Positions 61,219-64,000 of a stretch of 64,000 nt of DNA are shown here, one piece after another. The DNA lies in assembly GCA_905221605.1 (NCBI GenBank), contig CAJNDS010002269.1, positions 465,776 to 529,775 on the forward strand, in the 5' to 3' direction. The stretch's first letter is position 1. The number at the start of each line of letters is the position of its first letter. Source of the stretch: Symbiodinium natans. Lineage: Eukaryota; Sar; Dinophyceae; Suessiales; Symbiodiniaceae. The notes beneath the pieces were generated by a model. It made no database searches. It was not told where the DNA came from and saw only the letters and a list, made by a program, of their open reading frames with translations. The position numbers were made by a program, and so were the translations under genes.

Positions 61219-64000
61219 GTGACTTTGCTTTGCTCTTTGGGAGTACAGGCGCAGCATCCGCAGCTTCTTTGTCCTTGCCTTTCTCATTCGCCTTCTTCTT
61301 CTTGTCCTTGTCCGGCGCGGATGAGGCAGGACCTTTGGGATCCGGCCTAGCTGGTGCAGCGAGTAGGTCCTTCCCAGCAACCATCTGGTTCAGACCGTGT
61401 TGTGTCTCGTTGAGGTTCTTTTTCTCTCTCCTCCTCTGTACCGCTCGGTCCATGATCCTCAGCAGCATGTCGTGTGATCTCTCTGGATCATCATAGCTTT
61501 TGATGTCATAGTAAAGCTTGAGCTCCATGTTCATCTCAGAGGATCCTGATATCTTCTGATACAAGATGTCGCGGAGGGCATTCGTGGAAGGCACATCTTC
61601 AGGTCGAATCCGAGAGATGATCTCTAACCACGTTGCTTTGAATGCGGCAATCTTGTTGTCCCCAGGATACTGCAGTTTGGTCAGGTAGTCGATCGTGTAC
61701 ACCATGTCGAGACGATCCCGAGCGCGGAAGCTTTCCATCATCATAGCAATGATCTGTCGTCCCTTCAGAACCTTGTACTCGGTCCCGCGAATGTACGCGT
61801 TTGATTTGAGGTTCACTTCCAAGAACAGATCGGCTGCTTGATCTCCAGCATTCCGTAGCATGAGAGTCATCGCACTCGCCAGCTTCACGTCGATGCTTCT
61901 GAATTTGACATGTCCCGAATCATTGAGCCCCTCAACATCCGGCATCGGCTTGAAAGATTCTTGCAACCACTTGATCCAGTCGCTTTGATTGGTATCCGCA
62001 CACGCGGCCAGAACGTTCGTGGTGACTGCTGCCTGCCATGCGTCCAAGTGAGTGACCTTGGGGAACGCAGGGATGTTGATCTTGTCAGCCTCTCTTCGGG
62101 ATATCTTTGGCGCTTCGGTGTAATCGAGTCCATCTTCGGGTCCAGATCCACCGCCACCTCCTCCACCACCACCGTGGGGCGAAGAGTCTGGGTTGCCACC
62201 ACCATCTCCTCCTCCACCTCCCTTCTTGATTGGCTTCCAGGATCCAGGATCGGTTTTGTCTCCGTCTTCTTCTGGTTCGCCTTCCTCCTCATTTTCTTCC
62301 TCTTCACCCTCATTCTCCTGCTCCTGTTCTTCGGCAATTATGCGCCATTGATCTCGTTCGCGACGAAGACGAGCTTCGGTGTCTCTCATTCTACTCATTT
62401 CTTCCCGAAGTTCATCCATTTGACTTTGTAAAGCTTCTCGCTGAACAGCTGTCGTAGCGCTTGCGTGAGGATCTTGAGGATGATTGGGAGCAGTTGGAGG
62501 AATTTCTGAAGCCATTCCAGGCGTCACCTCGTCCGTACGCCGCGAACGCGATGATTGCCGTACACACTGGTAGGACGTGGACGCCGTAGGTGGATCAGCA
62601 AGTAACTGTGAGGTGTGTGGTCTGGTAGCCAGGCCAGGGGGCAAGTCCAGCAAACCTGTCGTGAACATCCTTGCCGGAACCAGGTTGGGAACTGATGGTA
62701 CTCCTGGAACGAGAACGGGAGGTCCACCAAACAACGATGTCCTTGTAGAAGTCGGTCGGCTTTCTGTCACTGGAATGGGCGGTCCTCCGAACAACGATGG
62801 CCTCGTGGGAAGAGCCGGGGGACCCGAACCCTCCTTTGAGGCATCTCCACCCTGGGAATGAGCCGGCGAAGCCGAACCCATCCCAGGAATGGTGTTCTGG
62901 ACCCATGTCTTGAACCTCGATTCCGTCGTAGATGACATTGGTACGTCACGATCAACTTCTTCCGGACTGCTGTACGCATGGGTTATTCCTGAACGGGATT
63001 GAACGCTTTGTGGACGCGAATTATGCACACCTACCCTAGGCACAGAAGAAACATTATCCCACTCAGACGTTCCGGCTGACGTAGGTCGGTTGTACGCTTG
63101 AACCTGTCTCGCAGCATCCAATTCTGACGTCAGTCGTCGATTGACGTCCTCATGAGATTGGCATTCCGCTCGTACCCTTTGCAGCTCCCCATGGATGCTA
63201 GGCAACGAAGCATGTTGACTTTCCAATCGCTGCTCCATCTCGTGCACAGCTTGTCTCAAAGCAGCTGCTCTTTCTTCTTCTTCGTGGTACTGAACGATGA
63301 CGCCATGAATGTTCACGTTCAAGAGCCTGGTCTGATCGCGTTCATCCTGCAATGCCACGCTCTCATGATGAGCATATTCTCGCATCTCGCTCTTCTGCCT
63401 TTCGGATGCTTCATGTGCAAACTCGGAGGTTCGCAGTTGATCTTCCATCTGAGCCACAATGACTTCGGCTTGTTGTAGATCGGCTCGCCTTCTCAGATTT
63501 TCATGTGCTCGAATGTTCAGCTCCTCGGTAAGTCGCTGGTATTCTCGAGCTATCGTGTTTCCTTCACCATGGGCTGCTTCTTCCACGTTGACCATGTACT
63601 GCGCCATCTCACGTTGCTGGTGCATCAACTGCTCCTGAGTCATCGTCGCTTGATGATGATTGTCGGCAGCATGTTGCTCCAATGTCGCGATCGTGGCACC
63701 AACGACTTGCTCACGTTCAGCGAGTGTAGCTTCGTGACGTTGATGGATATGAGCTGCCAATTGCGCGTTTTGATCACGTTCGCGTTCTAGCTGCTCGATC
63801 CTGAGTGATGCCCCATAGTCTTCCTGTTGCATCTCCTCGATCTTCCGTCGTAGCATGGCAATGACCTCTTCCATCTTCCGCCTTTCGCCTTCTTCCCGGA
63901 TTCGTTCCGCTAGAGGGTTAGCAGACTCAACCGGGGGACCCGAATCAAGCCCGCTCCTGCCGCCAGCCGGAGGTTCCGAACTGGGGAGGCCGGTACCCAA
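61187..64000 (-). CDS. Element B gag, N-terminus outside the window
   Basis: At least 937 codons are open from the window edge to TAA at 61,187. Residues about 25-330 form a long heptad-rich coiled coil (ERRKMEEVIAMLRRKIEEM and similar). Then come Pro/Gly-rich repeats (SLFGGPPI, SLFGGPPV), a second short coiled coil, an acidic stretch, a Gly-rich linker, and a capsid-like region at about 640-860 (KVTHLDAWQAAVTTNVL, LKGRQIIAMMMESFRARDR, WLEIISRIRPEDVPSTNALR). The Lys-rich end would flow into the CCCH fingers of pol if one A of the run at 61,210-61,215 were absent. Gag assembles the particle. Here the nucleic-acid-binding fingers sit in the pol frame. No CCHC knuckle is present. Confidence 0.85.
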   Translation of the reverse strand: MGTGLPSSEPPAGGRSGLDSGPPVESANPLAERIREEGERRKMEEVIAMLRRKIEEMQQEDYGASLRIEQLERERDQNAQLAAHIHQRHEATLAEREQVVGATIATLEQHAADNHHQATMTQEQLMHQQREMAQYMVNVEEAAHGEGNTIAREYQRLTEELNIRAHENLRRRADLQQAEVIVAQMEDQLRTSEFAHEASERQKSEMREYAHHESVALQDERDQTRLLNVNIHGVIVQYHEEEERAAALRQAVHEMEQRLESQHASLPSIHGELQRVRAECQSHEDVNRRLTSELDAARQVQAYNRPTSAGTSEWDNVSSVPRVGVHNSRPQSVQSRSGITHAYSSPEEVDRDVPMSSTTESRFKTWVQNTIPGMGSASPAHSQGGDASKEGSGPPALPTRPSLFGGPPIPVTESRPTSTRTSLFGGPPVLVPGVPSVPNLVPARMFTTGLLDLPPGLATRPHTSQLLADPPTASTSYQCVRQSSRSRRTDEVTPGMASEIPPTAPNHPQDPHASATTAVQREALQSQMDELREEMSRMRDTEARLRRERDQWRIIAEEQEQENEGEEEENEEEGEPEEDGDKTDPGSWKPIKKGGGGGDGGGNPDSSPHGGGGGGGGGSGPEDGLDYTEAPKISRREADKINIPAFPKVTHLDAWQAAVTTNVLAACADTNQSDWIKWLQESFKPMPDVEGLNDSGHVKFRSIDVKLASAMTLMLRNAGDQAADLFLEVNLKSNAYIRGTEYKVLKGRQIIAMMMESFRARDRLDMVYTIDYLTKLQYPGDNKIAAFKATWLEIISRIRPEDVPSTNALRDILYQKISGSSEMNMELKLYYDIKSYDDPERSHDMLLRIMDRAVQRRREKKNLNETQHGLNQMVAGKDLLAAPARPDPKGPASSAPDKDKKKKANEKGKDKEAADAAPVLPKSKAKSHEKRQEEGER

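Larger units (their letters stand above)
44751..64000 (-). mobile_element. Element B: giant Copia-type LTR retrotransposon, 5' end outside window
   Basis: No telomere-like repeat occurs from 44,751 to the window end, and the minus strand is almost continuously open from 64,000 to 45,634. The order Gag, protease, integrase, reverse transcriptase, RNase H is that of the Copia superfamily (integrase before reverse transcriptase). It is followed by a methyltransferase-like domain and a long extra region with a CCHC knuckle and a Tpt1/KptA-like domain. The minus strand reads ...CTCACGCA at 44,751, a CA end adjoining telomere-like repeat. With more than 19.2 kb in view it is far longer than the usual 5-6 kb of Copia elements. 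Four +1 frame steps mean it is either damaged or mis-assembled at homopolymers. Whether the 45.6-53.3 kb part belongs to the same unit cannot be proven without the 5' LTR. Confidence 0.75.

Noticed and set aside
45500-63800. Long + strand frames (for example 410, 308 and 302 codons) opposite element B
   Set aside because: They mirror the high-quality minus-strand pol, methyltransferase-like and Tpt1/KptA-like frames, and show no domain of their own.

Overview
This is nuclear DNA from a eukaryote, most probably a dinoflagellate and plausibly a member of the Symbiodiniaceae. The inference rests on four things. There is abundant TTTAGGG-type repeat. The Copia-type polyprotein carries CCCH instead of CCHC fingers and is followed by a methyltransferase-like domain of a kind I associate with dinoflagellate retroelements. 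Both mobile elements contain very long open frames. A match to the 3' end of the dinoflagellate spliced leader, followed directly by ATG, lies in one LTR. No prokaryotic gene organisation, rRNA, tRNA, spliced-leader RNA gene or CRISPR array was found.

Layout. 1-11.88 kb and 23.6-44.75 kb are a mosaic of short telomere-like arrays. They occur in both orientations, with sequence variants, and are separated by 50-300 bp of unrelated DNA, homopolymers and microsatellites. These parts hold a 119-bp TIR element with TA target duplication (27,779-27,897), a strong hairpin (24,248-24,316), three tandem 34-bp units carrying CArG boxes (29.5 kb) and scattered coding remnants (29.86-31.3 kb). 11.89-14.5 kb is a 2.6-kb tandem array almost without A on the + strand.

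Element A (14,928-23,589, minus strand) is a complete LTR element inserted in telomere-like repeat. It has two 287-bp LTRs with 2 mismatches, 5-bp target duplications (CCCTA), a purine tract before the 3' LTR and a possible primer-binding site. It has no protease, integrase, reverse transcriptase or RNase H. Its two large proteins (about 1826 and 723 aa) carry a WW domain, an S1-like domain, six CCCH fingers and a SAM/HhH-like segment, and they meet at an overlapping TGATG stop/start.

Element B (44,751 to beyond 64,000, minus strand) is a giant Copia-type element of more than 19.2 kb whose 5' end lies outside the window. In order it encodes Gag (coiled coil and capsid-like), two CCCH fingers, aspartic protease, integrase, reverse transcriptase, RNase H, a C5-methyltransferase-like domain, and about 7.7 kb of extra coding sequence. 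The extra part includes a CCHC knuckle and a domain matching the Tpt1/KptA RNA 2'-phosphotransferases. Four reading-frame changes break it, all in the +1 direction, and two of them lie at runs of A. A 14-bp motif occurs at least 12 times in one orientation along this element and was not seen elsewhere in the window.

The two elements may be linked. A has LTRs but no enzymes, B supplies a full pol, both lie on the same strand, and both abut telomere-like repeat. That A is mobilised by B or a relative is an inference. All calls were made by reading the sequence. No database search was possible.
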